This document shows, in pieces, positions 14,294 to 22,631 of a stretch of 38,350 bases of DNA. Location of the stretch: positions 1 to 38,350 of the forward strand of contig NZ_NFLF01000026.1 of NCBI RefSeq assembly GCF_002160765.1. Direction: 5' to 3'. Below the pieces are notes generated by a model. That model had not been told where the DNA came from and ran no database searches. It worked only from the letters and a program-made list of their open reading frames with translations. Position 1 is the first letter of the stretch. The number at the start of each line of letters is the position of its first letter. Made by a program: the position numbers and the translations under genes. Source of the DNA: Lachnoclostridium sp. An138. Lineage in GTDB: Bacteria; Bacillota; Clostridia; Lachnospirales; Lachnospiraceae.

Positions 14294-14716
14294 TTAAACT
14301 TTTTCAATTTTCTTGGCCAGATACTTTAATCCGCGCTTGATACTCTTATATACCCAGCTGAGATCAACGCCTTCAGCCTGGGCGATTTCCTTGACGGTCA
14401 TGCCCAGGTAGAACCTGGCATAGATCCACTTGGCCTGCTTGTCCGGCAGCTCCATCACCGCAGCATAGAGCTGATCGCGAAACTGCTGGTCCTCCAGGAT
14501 TTCTTCCGGGGTCGGCGGGGGCTGCACAATGGCCTTTTCAATTCCGTTGTCGCAGTCCAGGGAGTAGTGAGCTTTGTAGTTATACATCTGCCGCAGGTAG
14601 CGCGCTTCCGCTCGCTTGTCGGCCAAGAACACCGCCTGCACTTCATCGGTTACTTCCAGATAGGTGTCCGTTTTATAAATATCGGGATACAGCTCCCGAA
14701 GATTGATCTTCTGCAT
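14294..14716 (-). CDS. Sigma-70 region-4-like regulator of the ICE
   Basis: A 140-aa protein beginning MQKINLRELYPDIYKTDTYL, of the sigma-factor-like group found beside xis-int in clostridial Tn916/Tn1549 relatives. The C-terminal region-4-type HTH spans about residues 95-135 (MTVKEIAQAEGVDLSWVYKS). No region 2 is seen, so it is probably an activator and not a full sigma factor. The ATG at 14714-14716 has GGAGGT six bases upstream; the longer frame to 14809 lacks a start signal. It likely controls excision genes downstream. Confidence 0.8.
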   Translation of the reverse strand: MQKINLRELYPDIYKTDTYLEVTDEVQAVFLADKRAEARYLRQMYNYKAHYSLDCDNGIEKAIVQPPPTPEEILEDQQFRDQLYAAVMELPDKQAKWIYARFYLGMTVKEIAQAEGVDLSWVYKSIKRGLKYLAKKIEKV

Positions 14717-15140
14717 TATGTACCTCCATTTCGGTTCACGGGTCCAGTTGACGGGTGAGCCGAAATGGGGCGGAGAACGGCACCGGCACAATTCGAGGCC
14801 ATTCCACAAAAAACGACAAACAAAAACGCCAGTCTCCCGAAGTGGGAAACTGGCATTAAGTTCATTTCTTTTGCGACTGCCGATTAACCGGCAGGATAAT
14901 ACCGGTGGAGGAGTGGAAAGAGCCGAGGCACAAGCAAGGCTTTTTTTGATGAACTACATATTGCTGCTCTCACGGCGGCTCCCTCCCTGGGCCGCCGGCT
15001 CTGACATCACACTCCTTTTAGGATAATGAAAGCGGCGGCCTTGATTTCTCAAAGCCGCCGCTGGGTGTATGGGCGTGTCAAAAGGGCTGCTGTACGACGG
15101 CTTTTTTTCTTTTGCCGTCGTCCGGCAACTTACTTCCTTG
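14717..15140. other. Gene-free stretch with hairpins
   Basis: No gene seen. An imperfect hairpin lies at 14828-14854 (GCCAGT/ACTGGC). A strong one lies at 15031-15062: AGCGGCGGC pairs with GCCGCCGCT, with an inner TTGA/TCAA stem. It stands about 80 bases after the 60-aa membrane gene and may help end its transcript. Confidence 0.5.
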
Positions 15141-15323
15141 TTACTTCTTAAATGGGGCGACCAGAAGAATAGTCACAACAATAAGATATACAGCATATAT
15201 GGCATAAGTCACGGTATTGCTCCACGGGAAGCTTGTTTCTGGATGTTTGAGAGCAAAAACCACAAAGGCGATGGCAACAATCAGCATTATCATGCCAATT
15301 ATTCTGGAAATTTTCTTTGCCAT
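15141..15323 (-). CDS. Small two-span membrane protein (60 aa)
   Basis: A 60-aa hydrophobic protein with two predicted membrane helices (about residues 8-26 and 36-56), a Lys-Lys start and a Pro-Phe-Lys-Lys end. CGGAGGA stands seven bases before the ATG. Its promoter carries one of the four copies of the 19-bp element shared with the two-component and ABC genes to the right, so it probably belongs to the same stress or peptide-resistance response. I do not recognise a named family. Small membrane proteins often accompany peptide-sensing ABC modules, so an accessory or immunity role is possible but unproven. Confidence 0.7.
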   Translation of the reverse strand: MAKKISRIIGMIMLIVAIAFVVFALKHPETSFPWSNTVTYAIYAVYLIVVTILLVAPFKK

Positions 15324-15416
15324 TTTTAATTCCTCCGTAGACAGTATCTACGCCCCCCAACAGCGTTTTTTATATGCTGCCGGGCAGATAGCATCCTTAT
15401 ATTTAGATTTGTCAAT

Positions 15417-15450
15417 ACTATAAAATTGAATTGTTGCAGAAATGTCCTAA
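15417..15450 (-). promoter_or_regulatory. Shared promoter element, copy a (60-aa membrane gene)
   Basis: The 19-bp TGTTGCAGAAATGTCCTAA (plus-strand reading, 15432-15450) contains the hexamer ACATTT on the minus strand, followed after 17 bases by TATAGT (15417-15422). Two half-sites, ACATTTC and ACAATTC, are 11 bp apart. A further TTGACA lies downstream at about 15409-15414. Confidence 0.7.
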
Positions 15451-15600
15451 CGCCGACTTCTTTCGACAGGATAACGGTCTGAATTGCTTCAATTTTGTAG
15501 CAATTCAAAATTTATCTAATTCCTGGACGAAGGAGCACCTTTTTGAACAGGAACATCGTCACGAAAAAATTGATTATGTATATAGCACAGCACCATTCAA

Positions 15601-15648
15601 AAAGAGCCAATAACCACAAGGAAGCAAACCTTGTGAGTTATCGGCTCT
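15601..15648 (-). terminator. Terminator after the KTR gene
   Basis: A long imperfect stem (AGAGCC-ATAAC-CACAAGG arms, seven-base loop) is followed by a T-run on the minus strand. It overlaps the stop codon of the KTR remnant and ends the GntR-ABC operon. Confidence 0.75.
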
Positions 15649-15833
15649 GCGGCTGTGCGTTTGGCGCTTTGATAAATGTCATATGGAATTGCTCAACATC
15701 AATCAAACACGCTCTTTTACACTTAGGGCAAAAAAGTAGAAAGTTTTTAAGAATGGTATCTTCTCTAATTTTGTCGTGTGTCGTGTGTCTTGTTTCCGCA
15801 AATGGGGCAACGGATAAAATCTGTTATTCCCAT
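15638..15833 (-). pseudogene. Cysteine-rich KTR protein gene, broken by a 7-bp duplication
   Basis: The frame from an ATG at 15831-15833 reads FIRCPICGNKTHD and then shifts. The other frame continues with IREDTILKNFLLFCPKCKRA and ends Pro-Gln-Ser-Arg, the typical cysteine-rich KTR protein of clostridial operons (CPxCGNKT...CPKC...). At the break the minus strand has ACACGAC twice in tandem (15773-15786); removing one copy restores a continuous protein. The gene follows the 40-aa peptide gene by a few bases and precedes the terminator, so it is the last gene of the GntR-ABC operon. Confidence 0.75.
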
Positions 15834-15835
15834 AT

Positions 15836-15958
15836 TCATTTTTCATCCCGTTCATTATCCTGTTTCTTTTTTTTATCTCGGTATTTGCGAATGAGCTTAT
15901 TCCGAGCGGGTATTCCAATACCGAGCAAAAGCACTACTGCCAAAATCGTAAAATCCAT
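15836..15958 (-). CDS. 40-aa single-span membrane peptide
   Basis: A short gene starting MDFTILAVVLLLGIGIPARN: one hydrophobic N-terminal helix and a highly charged Lys/Asp/Glu tail. An AGGTGA site overlaps the end of the ABC-2 permease gene, whose stop lies ten bases upstream, so translation is probably coupled. The KTR gene starts three bases after its stop. Such peptides may be subunits or regulators of the transporter; no named family recognised. Confidence 0.65.
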   Translation of the reverse strand: MDFTILAVVLLLGIGIPARNKLIRKYRDKKKKQDNERDEK

Positions 15959-15968
15959 ACAATTCACC

Positions 15969-16616
15969 TCACATTTCTTTATTTTTCATAATCTGCACAG
16001 AGAACCAGATCGACACAGCATACATAACAACCACCAGCGCAACCGCAAGAGCGAGAAGCAGCACAGGTGAACTTGCAATCGCGTTGATAATGGGGTTATC
16101 AGAAGGCAGTTTGGGAAGAAGAAACAAAGTCACTAAAAATCCTGCAACCGGAATATACATGAACACACGGCCTTTGATGGCTCCATATTTGTAATAGCCC
16201 GGAATTTGAAATACGGTATAAAGGGCAAACAGGAATAAACCGCCGATGGCTGCACTAATCATATCAAATGCTCCAACACTTTCACCCATTGCCCGCAGCA
16301 CAATCGGCTGTGTGATAAGAGAAACCACCAGAGCCATCGCGCCCAGCGCAAGAACAAAGAGATACCGGCCTGTTACCATTTCGCTTTTCTTGATGGGTAA
16401 AATCCCATACAAACGCTCCATGCTGTTTTTCTCCGTTACAGAGAAAGTGTATCCTGTGGTCATGGCGATAAAGCACATGGCAAAGGAAACGCCGGTCAGG
16501 ATGGAACGGTTAATGGCCGCAAAAGCGATAGGAAGAAGCATGGTAAAACCGATCACCTTGATATAGGGCTTTACCAGCGAAAAGTCTAATTTTGTTGCTT
16601 TTAATGTATTACTCAT
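15969..16616 (-). CDS. ABC-2 type transporter permease
   Basis: A 215-aa membrane protein with about six predicted spans and no signal peptide, the permease of an ABC-2 exporter. The start MSNTLKATKLDF (ATG 16614-16616) overlaps the stop of the ATPase gene by eight bases and has AAAGGTGA upstream. The frame is open 19 codons further into the ATPase gene without a start signal. With the ATPase, GntR regulator, small peptide and KTR gene it forms one operon. GntR-YtrA controlled ABC-2 systems of this layout respond to cell-wall antibiotics in other Firmicutes; the substrate here is unknown. Confidence 0.85.
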   Translation of the reverse strand: MSNTLKATKLDFSLVKPYIKVIGFTMLLPIAFAAINRSILTGVSFAMCFIAMTTGYTFSVTEKNSMERLYGILPIKKSEMVTGRYLFVLALGAMALVVSLITQPIVLRAMGESVGAFDMISAAIGGLFLFALYTVFQIPGYYKYGAIKGRVFMYIPVAGFLVTLFLLPKLPSDNPIINAIASSPVLLLALAVALVVVMYAVSIWFSVQIMKNKEM

Positions 16617-17469
16617 AATCGTCACCTTTCTTGCTCGTGAATACAACGATTTCATCAATGGTCGCCGGTTCAATACTCAAAGAGGAAAAAGCGACCGTAT
16701 CTTCGGTCTTGACCAGGGCCTCAAAGCCCGTAGGGAATGTGCGGACACCGACAGCTTTTTCCTTCAGGTCAGCAGACAGTTCTTCTATTCCTCCCTTGAC
16801 AATGCTGAACATATCGACAAATTCATCCTTGCTGCCGCTGAAAAACAATTCTCCATAGCTGATATAAGTGATATAGTCAGCAGCGCGTTCCAAATCGCCG
16901 GTGATATGGGTAGAGAACAGTACACTGTGTTCTCCGTCCTCGATATATTCCGAGAGAATTTGAAGCAGTTCATCTCTGGAAACCGGATCGAGGCCGCTGG
17001 TGGGTTCGTCCAGGATCAGCAGCTTTGCGTCGTAAGAGAACGCACAGGCCAGCATCAACTTCATCTGCATCCCCTTTGAGAGTTCTTTCACTTTCTTGGT
17101 GGGAGCAATGTGGAACTTCCGCAGCATCTCGGCAAACCGCTCCGACTTCCAGTTGGGATAGAAAACGGAGATGGATTTCTCTACCTGTGTTACCTGCCAA
17201 TCATCGCTGAAATAGTTGGTATCAAATACAACACCGAGTTCCGCTTTTGCTTTCTGCTCGTCAGCGATATTGTCCAGCCCCATGATCTTGATTTCGCCGC
17301 CGTTGCGCTGGAGCATATTCAGAATGAGTTTGATGGTGGTCGTCTTGCCGGAACCGTTTGGCCCGATCAGCCCCATAATATATCCTTTTGGCAAGGTGAA
17401 GCTGATATTGTGAAGCTGGAAACTGTCAAAGAATTTCGACAGGTTTTTCACCTCTAAATAGTTAGTCAT
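16609..17469 (-). CDS. ABC transporter ATP-binding protein (ABC-2 partner)
   Basis: A 286-aa ATPase. Walker A is GPNGSGKTT (36-44), the signature is the variant LSKGMQ (130-135), and Walker B is LLILDEP (150-156) followed by TSGLD; a switch His lies in STHITGD. A C-terminal extension of about 70 residues resembles the regulatory end of YtrB/bacitracin-type ATPases. Its start codon overlaps the GntR stop by eight bases, after GGAGG. It powers the adjacent ABC-2 permease. Confidence 0.9.
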   Translation of the reverse strand: MTNYLEVKNLSKFFDSFQLHNISFTLPKGYIMGLIGPNGSGKTTTIKLILNMLQRNGGEIKIMGLDNIADEQKAKAELGVVFDTNYFSDDWQVTQVEKSISVFYPNWKSERFAEMLRKFHIAPTKKVKELSKGMQMKLMLACAFSYDAKLLILDEPTSGLDPVSRDELLQILSEYIEDGEHSVLFSTHITGDLERAADYITYISYGELFFSGSKDEFVDMFSIVKGGIEELSADLKEKAVGVRTFPTGFEALVKTEDTVAFSSLSIEPATIDEIVVFTSKKGDDYE

Positions 17470-17845
17470 CTGTATTCGCCTCCAATAAAATATCTAAAAG
17501 ACGGTGCAGTTCCTCGTTTGGAAGATTTGCTATTCTTGCCGCCTTGATTGCATCGGTCAACCCATTTTCTACTTTGCAGATAAGCTGCTCTCTCATCAGC
17601 TCAGAGCCACGGCCCATGACAAAGCAGCCGCGTCCCTGAACATTTTTGACAAATCCCTCTTGCTCTAATTCTGTATAGGCCCTTGTAACGGTTAGGACAC
17701 TGATTTTCAAATCTTTTGCCAGTGTTCGGAGAGAAGGTAAGGCTTCGTCCTCTTTCAGTTCGCCAGATAGGATCGCCGCCTTGACCTGCTGCTTAATTTG
17801 CTCGTAGATGGGTACGCCTGATACATTTGAAATAATTAGTTTCAA
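17462..17845 (-). CDS. GntR-family regulator, YtrA subfamily
   Basis: A 127-aa repressor with the GntR winged helix at residues 10-75 (GVPIYEQIKQQVKAAILSGE, SLRTLAKDLKISVLTVTRAY) and the short YtrA-type helical tail that forms dimers. The start codon is TTG (17843-17845), preceded by AAGGTGAG; no in-frame ATG is suitable. YtrA regulators usually repress their own ABC operon. An inverted repeat over the -10 box (17873-17894) is the likely operator. First gene of the operon with the ABC-2 transporter. Confidence 0.9.
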   Translation of the reverse strand: MKLIISNVSGVPIYEQIKQQVKAAILSGELKEDEALPSLRTLAKDLKISVLTVTRAYTELEQEGFVKNVQGRGCFVMGRGSELMREQLICKVENGLTDAIKAARIANLPNEELHRLLDILLEANTDD

Positions 17846-17872
17846 TCCATCTCACCTTCTTACTGTTTTAAC

Positions 17873-17894
17873 TGTTATGCTATTATACATAACA
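17873..17894 (-). promoter_or_regulatory. GntR operator overlapping the -10 box
   Basis: TGTTATG (17873-17879) and CATAACA (17888-17894) form a perfect inverted repeat around an eight-base spacer that holds the minus-strand -10 TATAAT (17882-17887). A repressor dimer here would block the GntR-ABC operon. Confidence 0.6.
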
Positions 17895-17950
17895 CTATAA
17901 CACAAAGCGTTCAAAAAGACAATATGGTTAAAGAAAGTTTACAAATAGCA

Positions 17951-17991
17951 AAAACTGGTCGGGACAAGCAATCTCTGTCCCGACCAGTTTT
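17951..17991. terminator. Terminator after the FtsX permease gene
   Basis: A perfect 16-bp stem, AAAACTGGTCGGGACA at 17951-17966 with its complement at 17976-17991 and a nine-base loop. It lies 18 bases beyond the permease stop and can act in both directions. Confidence 0.85.
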
Positions 17992-18009
17992 CTTCTTGAA
18001 AGGCAGTGT

Positions 18010-20427
18010 TTATTCTGCCCTCAGATTTTCAATCAGACTTGTTTTTTCGATTGAACGACAGATGAAATAGCTGACAAGAATCTGTAACCCAATCAGTACA
18101 GCAGCAAACAAGAGAACAGGTAACGGATCAATGACAAAGATAACGAATTTCAGAGCCATTACCTTATTTGCCAAAAAGCACAGAAGTCCACCAATCGTAA
18201 TACCAAAAGCCGCTGCCAATAGTGCCGACTTGATACTGACACTCATACCCTCCCGGTAGAGCATTTTTCGCAGTTGCCGGTTTGTCATCCCAACAGCTTG
18301 TAGCAAAGCAAACTCCCGTTTGCGGATGATTGCGCTGTTAATCAGCATATTTATCATATTGAGCAATCCGAATATCACGACAAAGGCAGATATAGCATAT
18401 AGACTACTCATTGTTACATTGATAAACCCTGCAATCATAGAATATTCTTCCGAATATACTTTGAGCCGTAAATTCGGATTTCCGCTGATAAGAGATGCCA
18501 GTCTGTCTTTTACAGACTCCGTATAGTTTTTATCACAAAAGATAGAGATATGTGTTGTATTATTATACGGGGAAATCTGTTCGATTGCTTCTTGAGTGCA
18601 ATAGAATAATCCCGTCGAGGGGAAATAGGCAATACCTGCAACAGTAAATGTTTCTTCTATGGTCTGTCCACCGACTTCAAAACGGAATGTCAACGAATCT
18701 CCAACTTGCAAATCGCCATAGTTGAGTTCACTTCGATCTGTGCGGTATTTATTGATTACAATTTCATTCGTACCTAAATCATCATAGCTAACAGTTCCAC
18801 TTACGATTTCGCTGACATTGGCGATCAGTTCTGGTGACAAGCTATTCAGCAGTTCCAAGTTATCTTCGGGCGAGGTATAATTTACAGCCGATTCAACCAA
18901 ACGGCCTATAACACACTCGTCAAGAATGATTTTCTGGACACCAGGAATATCTGTGATTTGTCCCATCAGTTCATCGGATAATGGGTTGTTCTGAATAATT
19001 GTCGGGAAGCGTTCGTAGAAATTATCCATTTGGATGCCAATTTGAAAATCTTCATCCATAGGATAGCTTTGCTGTATCATAGCCGGAAGATTGATAGAGG
19101 ACACAAGAATAGCTAATGCAATCATCAATGTTCCACTGATACTTAACGAAATAATTGACATCCGATTTTTCTTCCGATTTGTGTGCAGATTGCTTTTCGC
19201 TAACGAATCGGGGGTGATCTGTTTTAGTTCCTTGTGAGAACCAGCGTTTTCCCCATCCCTGAATTTCATAGCTTCAATGGGTGAAGCATTTGCCAAAAGT
19301 TTTGCGGGTTTCCTCAGTGCAAATTTAATAACGACATAAATCAGCAGGATCGCAAATAAAGTAATGAGCGCATCATACAGAAGCCATTGTACTCCAGAGA
19401 TTAAGACAATGAGCAAAATAGAAATCAATGCTCCAAGCGGTATAAATCTCACTGCCAACATATTGCCTTGCGTATTTAAGAACTGGCGCAGTTGCTTTTG
19501 TGTTGTGCCCAATGAGATCAGCTGGGCATACATTGGCATGGAATTTACGATGGAAATATAAAAAATGCTGTATATCACAAAGCTGCTGGCAAACATCAGG
19601 AATATGGTGAAAAAGATGACAGCAGCGATCACAGTTCCATCAAAGTAAACTCCATCAATGTAACTCTCATTTATGATAACATCAAAGCTGGGGATGCCCG
19701 CAGACTCGCCTTTGCTTTTCAAAAAGTCTTTTTGGGTATCGGAACCTGTACTGGAATAATCCGAATTGAGTAGAACAAGTACATCAACCGTGGCAGCGGT
19801 TTCTGTGCTGAAATCCGAAGTTATTTGACTGTATTGTTGGGCATATTTCATTCGGAAACTGTTTGATGTTACAACATAAAACTGCTCTCCACGTTCTTGT
19901 TCCTTGTTTTGAATCGTACCACATACAGTAAATTCTTCTTCTCTTTCTTCATTGGTCAAGCTGTCAACATAAGCAAACCGGAAAGTATCTCCCACCGACA
20001 AAGCACGATTCTTTAAGTAGGTTTCGGACACAAGCACCTCATTTTCACTGTCCGGGATTACGCCATCTACAAGCCGGAACCCCATAAAGGCCAGCGCCTG
20101 TTCGTCCATATATGCCAGATCGGTACGACCATCACGGTCAACCTGATTTCCAAAAGATTTGTAGATGCCTACGGCTTCAAAATCTTTATCCGATTGGAGT
20201 GTGGTTTTGGTATCTTCGTTTACTGCCCGATACATAGCATGGTATGGAGCCTGATTCGCTTGACCCAACGCATCATTCACTAAAACCGAAAAAATAGTTG
20301 CCATCAGACAGGTGGCCAGAACGATAATGGTTGCAGTTAAAAATGTTTTTAATTTGTGTGTTTTCAGATCAGCTTTCGCAAGACCATGTATTATTCTGCG
20401 CGTATCATTTTCAAATGGTAATGTCAT
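18010..20427 (-). CDS. ABC transporter permease with two FtsX domains
   Basis: An 805-aa membrane protein of the MacB/FtsX type. A first span (about residues 25-50) is followed by a large outer domain (about 55-255), three spans (about 265-390), a second HTNRKKNRMSIISLS-type junction with another span, a second outer domain (about 460-670) and three final spans. This two-domain form is typical of Gram-positive lipid or peptide-handling ABC permeases, including antimicrobial-peptide resistance and bacteriocin systems. The ATG at 20425-20427 follows AGGAGGTGG; the ATPase gene stops 13 bases upstream. The pair probably exports or removes a peptide or lipid-linked compound; the substrate is unknown. 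Confidence 0.9.
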   Translation of the reverse strand: MTLPFENDTRRIIHGLAKADLKTHKLKTFLTATIIVLATCLMATIFSVLVNDALGQANQAPYHAMYRAVNEDTKTTLQSDKDFEAVGIYKSFGNQVDRDGRTDLAYMDEQALAFMGFRLVDGVIPDSENEVLVSETYLKNRALSVGDTFRFAYVDSLTNEEREEEFTVCGTIQNKEQERGEQFYVVTSNSFRMKYAQQYSQITSDFSTETAATVDVLVLLNSDYSSTGSDTQKDFLKSKGESAGIPSFDVIINESYIDGVYFDGTVIAAVIFFTIFLMFASSFVIYSIFYISIVNSMPMYAQLISLGTTQKQLRQFLNTQGNMLAVRFIPLGALISILLIVLISGVQWLLYDALITLFAILLIYVVIKFALRKPAKLLANASPIEAMKFRDGENAGSHKELKQITPDSLAKSNLHTNRKKNRMSIISLSISGTLMIALAILVSSINLPAMIQQSYPMDEDFQIGIQMDNFYERFPTIIQNNPLSDELMGQITDIPGVQKIILDECVIGRLVESAVNYTSPEDNLELLNSLSPELIANVSEIVSGTVSYDDLGTNEIVINKYRTDRSELNYGDLQVGDSLTFRFEVGGQTIEETFTVAGIAYFPSTGLFYCTQEAIEQISPYNNTTHISIFCDKNYTESVKDRLASLISGNPNLRLKVYSEEYSMIAGFINVTMSSLYAISAFVVIFGLLNMINMLINSAIIRKREFALLQAVGMTNRQLRKMLYREGMSVSIKSALLAAAFGITIGGLLCFLANKVMALKFVIFVIDPLPVLLFAAVLIGLQILVSYFICRSIEKTSLIENLRAE

Positions 20428-20440
20428 ATCCGCCACCTCC

Positions 20441-21106
20441 TTACGCCTTGATTTTTCCATCCTCAATACGCACAATACGGTCGGCAAGCTGGGCAATCTC
20501 GTTGTTATGGGTAATCATCACAAGCGTTTGGTTGAACTCCCGGCTGGTGCGCTGAAGCAGGCCCAGCACGTCGGCGCTGGTCTTGCTGTCCAGGTTGCCA
20601 GTGGGTTCATCGGCCAGGACAATGGCCGGTTTGGATACCAGGGCGCGGGCAATCGCCACGCGCTGCTGTTGGCCGCCGGAAAGGTTGTTGGGCATATTCT
20701 GGAGTTTGTCCTGAAGGCCCAGCATCTTCACGACCTCATCCATGAATTTCTGATCCACGGTGTCGCCGTCCAGCTCCACAGGCAGGACGATGTTCTCATA
20801 CACATTCAGGATCGGCACCAGATTGTAGTTCTGGAACACAAACCCGATGTTGCGGCGGCGGAAGATGGTAAGCTGCTCGTCGTTCATTTTTGCCAGTTCC
20901 TTATCCCGAACCACCACACTGCCGGAAGTAGGGGTATCCAGGCCGCCCATCATGTGCAGCAGGGTGGATTTGCCGGAGCCGGATGTGCCGACCACAGCCA
21001 CAAACTCGCCTTCCTCCACAGAGAAGGTCACGCCGTCCAGGGCGCGGGTAATGTTCGGCTCTGTGCCGTAATATTTTTTCAGATCGGTTGTCTGCAAGAT
21101 ACTCAT
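20441..21106 (-). CDS. ABC transporter ATP-binding protein (FtsX partner)
   Basis: A 221-aa MacB/LolD-type ATPase. Walker [10 protein letters not shown] (40-48), Q-loop FQNYNL, signature LSGGQQQR (142-149), Walker B IVLADEP (162-168), and switch His in ITHNNE are all intact. The start at 21106 has an AAAGGCGG site. It is the first gene after promoter copy b and is followed closely by the permease, so the two form one transcript. It belongs with the two-component system just to the right. Confidence 0.92.
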   Translation of the reverse strand: MSILQTTDLKKYYGTEPNITRALDGVTFSVEEGEFVAVVGTSGSGKSTLLHMMGGLDTPTSGSVVVRDKELAKMNDEQLTIFRRRNIGFVFQNYNLVPILNVYENIVLPVELDGDTVDQKFMDEVVKMLGLQDKLQNMPNNLSGGQQQRVAIARALVSKPAIVLADEPTGNLDSKTSADVLGLLQRTSREFNQTLVMITHNNEIAQLADRIVRIEDGKIKA

Positions 21107-21140
21107 AAGAATACCGCCTTTCTATTTTTTTGATAAGAGC

Positions 21141-21174
21141 AGTCTAAAGCTGAATTGTTGCAGAAATGTCCTAA
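21141..21174 (-). promoter_or_regulatory. Shared promoter element, copy b (ABC ATPase-permease operon)
   Basis: The identical 19-bp element (21156-21174) has ACATTT on the minus strand and, 17 bases on, TAGACT (21141-21146). A partial inverted copy, TTTAGGACATTTC at 21208-21220, pairs perfectly with 21163-21175. It may form a hairpin that also ends the 86-aa gene. Confidence 0.7.
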
Positions 21175-21218
21175 ACGCCCTCTGGTTTTGGACTGAATTG
21201 CTTCAATTTTAGGACATT

Positions 21219-21479
21219 TCATTTTTGATAGTATTTTTTGTAAAGCCGAACGGAAAGCAAGCCGGTAATTGCCAGTTGAATCGCCAAAAAGAACAGCACA
21301 AGACAGATGCTCTCATAATAAAATAGCTGTGTCTGAAAGATAACAACATCAATCAATGCCACTACTCCGGCTGCCCATCGAATATGCCGGACAAAGAAGA
21401 ATTTGAAAACGCCCAGGATAATCATAGGTGGCAGGCAGAGCAGGACCGCATTGAGAATCAATGTCCTTGTAATAGCCAT
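21219..21479 (-). CDS. Small three-span membrane protein (86 aa)
   Basis: An 86-aa hydrophobic protein starting MAITRTLILNAVLLCLPP, with three predicted spans (about 8-28, 34-50 and 55-76) and a basic Arg-Leu-Tyr-Lys-Lys end. GAGGAGG precedes the ATG at 21477-21479; six upstream codons are open but unneeded. It lies between the kinase and the ABC genes and has its own copy of the shared promoter element. It may be an accessory of the transporter or sensor; no named family recognised. Confidence 0.75.
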   Translation of the reverse strand: MAITRTLILNAVLLCLPPMIILGVFKFFFVRHIRWAAGVVALIDVVIFQTQLFYYESICLVLFFLAIQLAITGLLSVRLYKKYYQK

Positions 21480-21508
21480 GTAACTTCCTCCTCTCATTGT
21501 TTGAGAAA

Positions 21509-21542
21509 AGCCTACCTCCCAAATGTTGCAGAAATGTCCTAA
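21509..21542 (-). promoter_or_regulatory. Shared promoter element, copy c (86-aa membrane gene)
   Basis: The 19-bp element at 21524-21542 has ACATTT, a 17-base spacer and TAGGCT (21509-21514) on the minus strand. Predicted transcription starts about 23 bases before the gene. Confidence 0.65.
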
Positions 21543-21599
21543 AATCCATGCTGTGATAATTTTTTGAAAAAGCGGCAGCCCGCACAGGCCGCCGCTTGA

Positions 21600-22631
21600 T
21601 TACTCTTGTGGCAGAAACACCGAAAAGGTGGAACCTTTCCCAACCTCGGAAGTCACCAGAATATACCCGCCCTGCATGGTAATGATCTCACGGGCCAGAT
21701 ATAGACCAATGCCGATTCCGTCCACCTCATGCACCGCTTCTTCCCGGTAAAACCGTTTGAAGATTGTAGCCTGTTCCTGTTCCGGGATACCCCGGCCCGT
21801 GTCAGTCACATCAATTTTCCAGTACATTTCCCAATTCTGAACGGACACATGGATACTGCCACCAGCAGGCGTGTACTTCACCGCATTGTCCAGCAGATTG
21901 AACAGGGCCTCGGAAGTCCAGCGGCTATCATGGGAAATGGTCAGCCCCTCTGGGCAATCCACGGTCAGCTCAATACCTTTTTTCTCCATTGGAGCCAAAA
22001 TCCCGTTGATGGCGTACACCAAAGTTTCCTCTATTAAAGCGTCCTTTTTCTCCAGCGTAATCACACCAGCCTCCAGCCGGGAAGTTTTCACCATTGCCTG
22101 AATCAGAAAGTCCAGCTTGTCAAGCTGGCTGCCGGTTGCCTGCAAAAACTCCCGCCGCTGTTCCTCCGAAATCGGACGGGTCAGCATGGTTTCATTGAGC
22201 ATTTTCAGATTGGCAATGGGGGTCTTGGTCTGGTGGGAAATATCCGATAACAGAGATTGTAGATCGGCCTTTTCTTTTGCCACCGTATTCCGGTCTTTCT
22301 GCATGATGTTGTAGAGCCGTTCCATGCGGTGGCTGATTCTCGCCAGCAGCGTTTCCGCTTCATAGTCCATTTCTGGTCGTGCGGCGCTGTCCATCATGTC
22401 ATCCAGCGTCCGGCACAGGCTGTCGGTGAACAAGGTCAGCTTCTTTTGAAAGTAGTGCAGGAAAATCCCGCCCCATACCAGAAACACAGCGGTCAGCAGC
22501 CCGCCGTACAAAACCAGCCGCAGGTTCTTCGTAACCAAAAACAGACAGAGCAGCACCAGAAAAGAGGTTGCAAGAAGTCCAATCGTAATGAGCCGCAGAA
22601 ACTTTTCGACAGATAAATTTTCCAGCTTCAT
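21600..22631 (-). CDS. Sensor histidine kinase with minimal sensor domain
   Basis: A 343-aa kinase. Two spans (about 13-34 and 38-60) are joined by only a few residues, so there is no outer sensor domain, as in intramembrane-sensing kinases of the BceS group that read the state of an ABC transporter. The phospho-acceptor His133 is in SDISHQTKTP. The ATPase part has the N box LLDNAVKY (Asn249), DTGRGIP and GIGIGLYL. Its ATG overlaps the response regulator stop as ATGA. It probably works with the neighbouring FtsX-type ABC transporter. Confidence 0.9.
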   Translation of the reverse strand: MKLENLSVEKFLRLITIGLLATSFLVLLCLFLVTKNLRLVLYGGLLTAVFLVWGGIFLHYFQKKLTLFTDSLCRTLDDMMDSAARPEMDYEAETLLARISHRMERLYNIMQKDRNTVAKEKADLQSLLSDISHQTKTPIANLKMLNETMLTRPISEEQRREFLQATGSQLDKLDFLIQAMVKTSRLEAGVITLEKKDALIEETLVYAINGILAPMEKKGIELTVDCPEGLTISHDSRWTSEALFNLLDNAVKYTPAGGSIHVSVQNWEMYWKIDVTDTGRGIPEQEQATIFKRFYREEAVHEVDGIGIGLYLAREIITMQGGYILVTSEVGKGSTFSVFLPQE

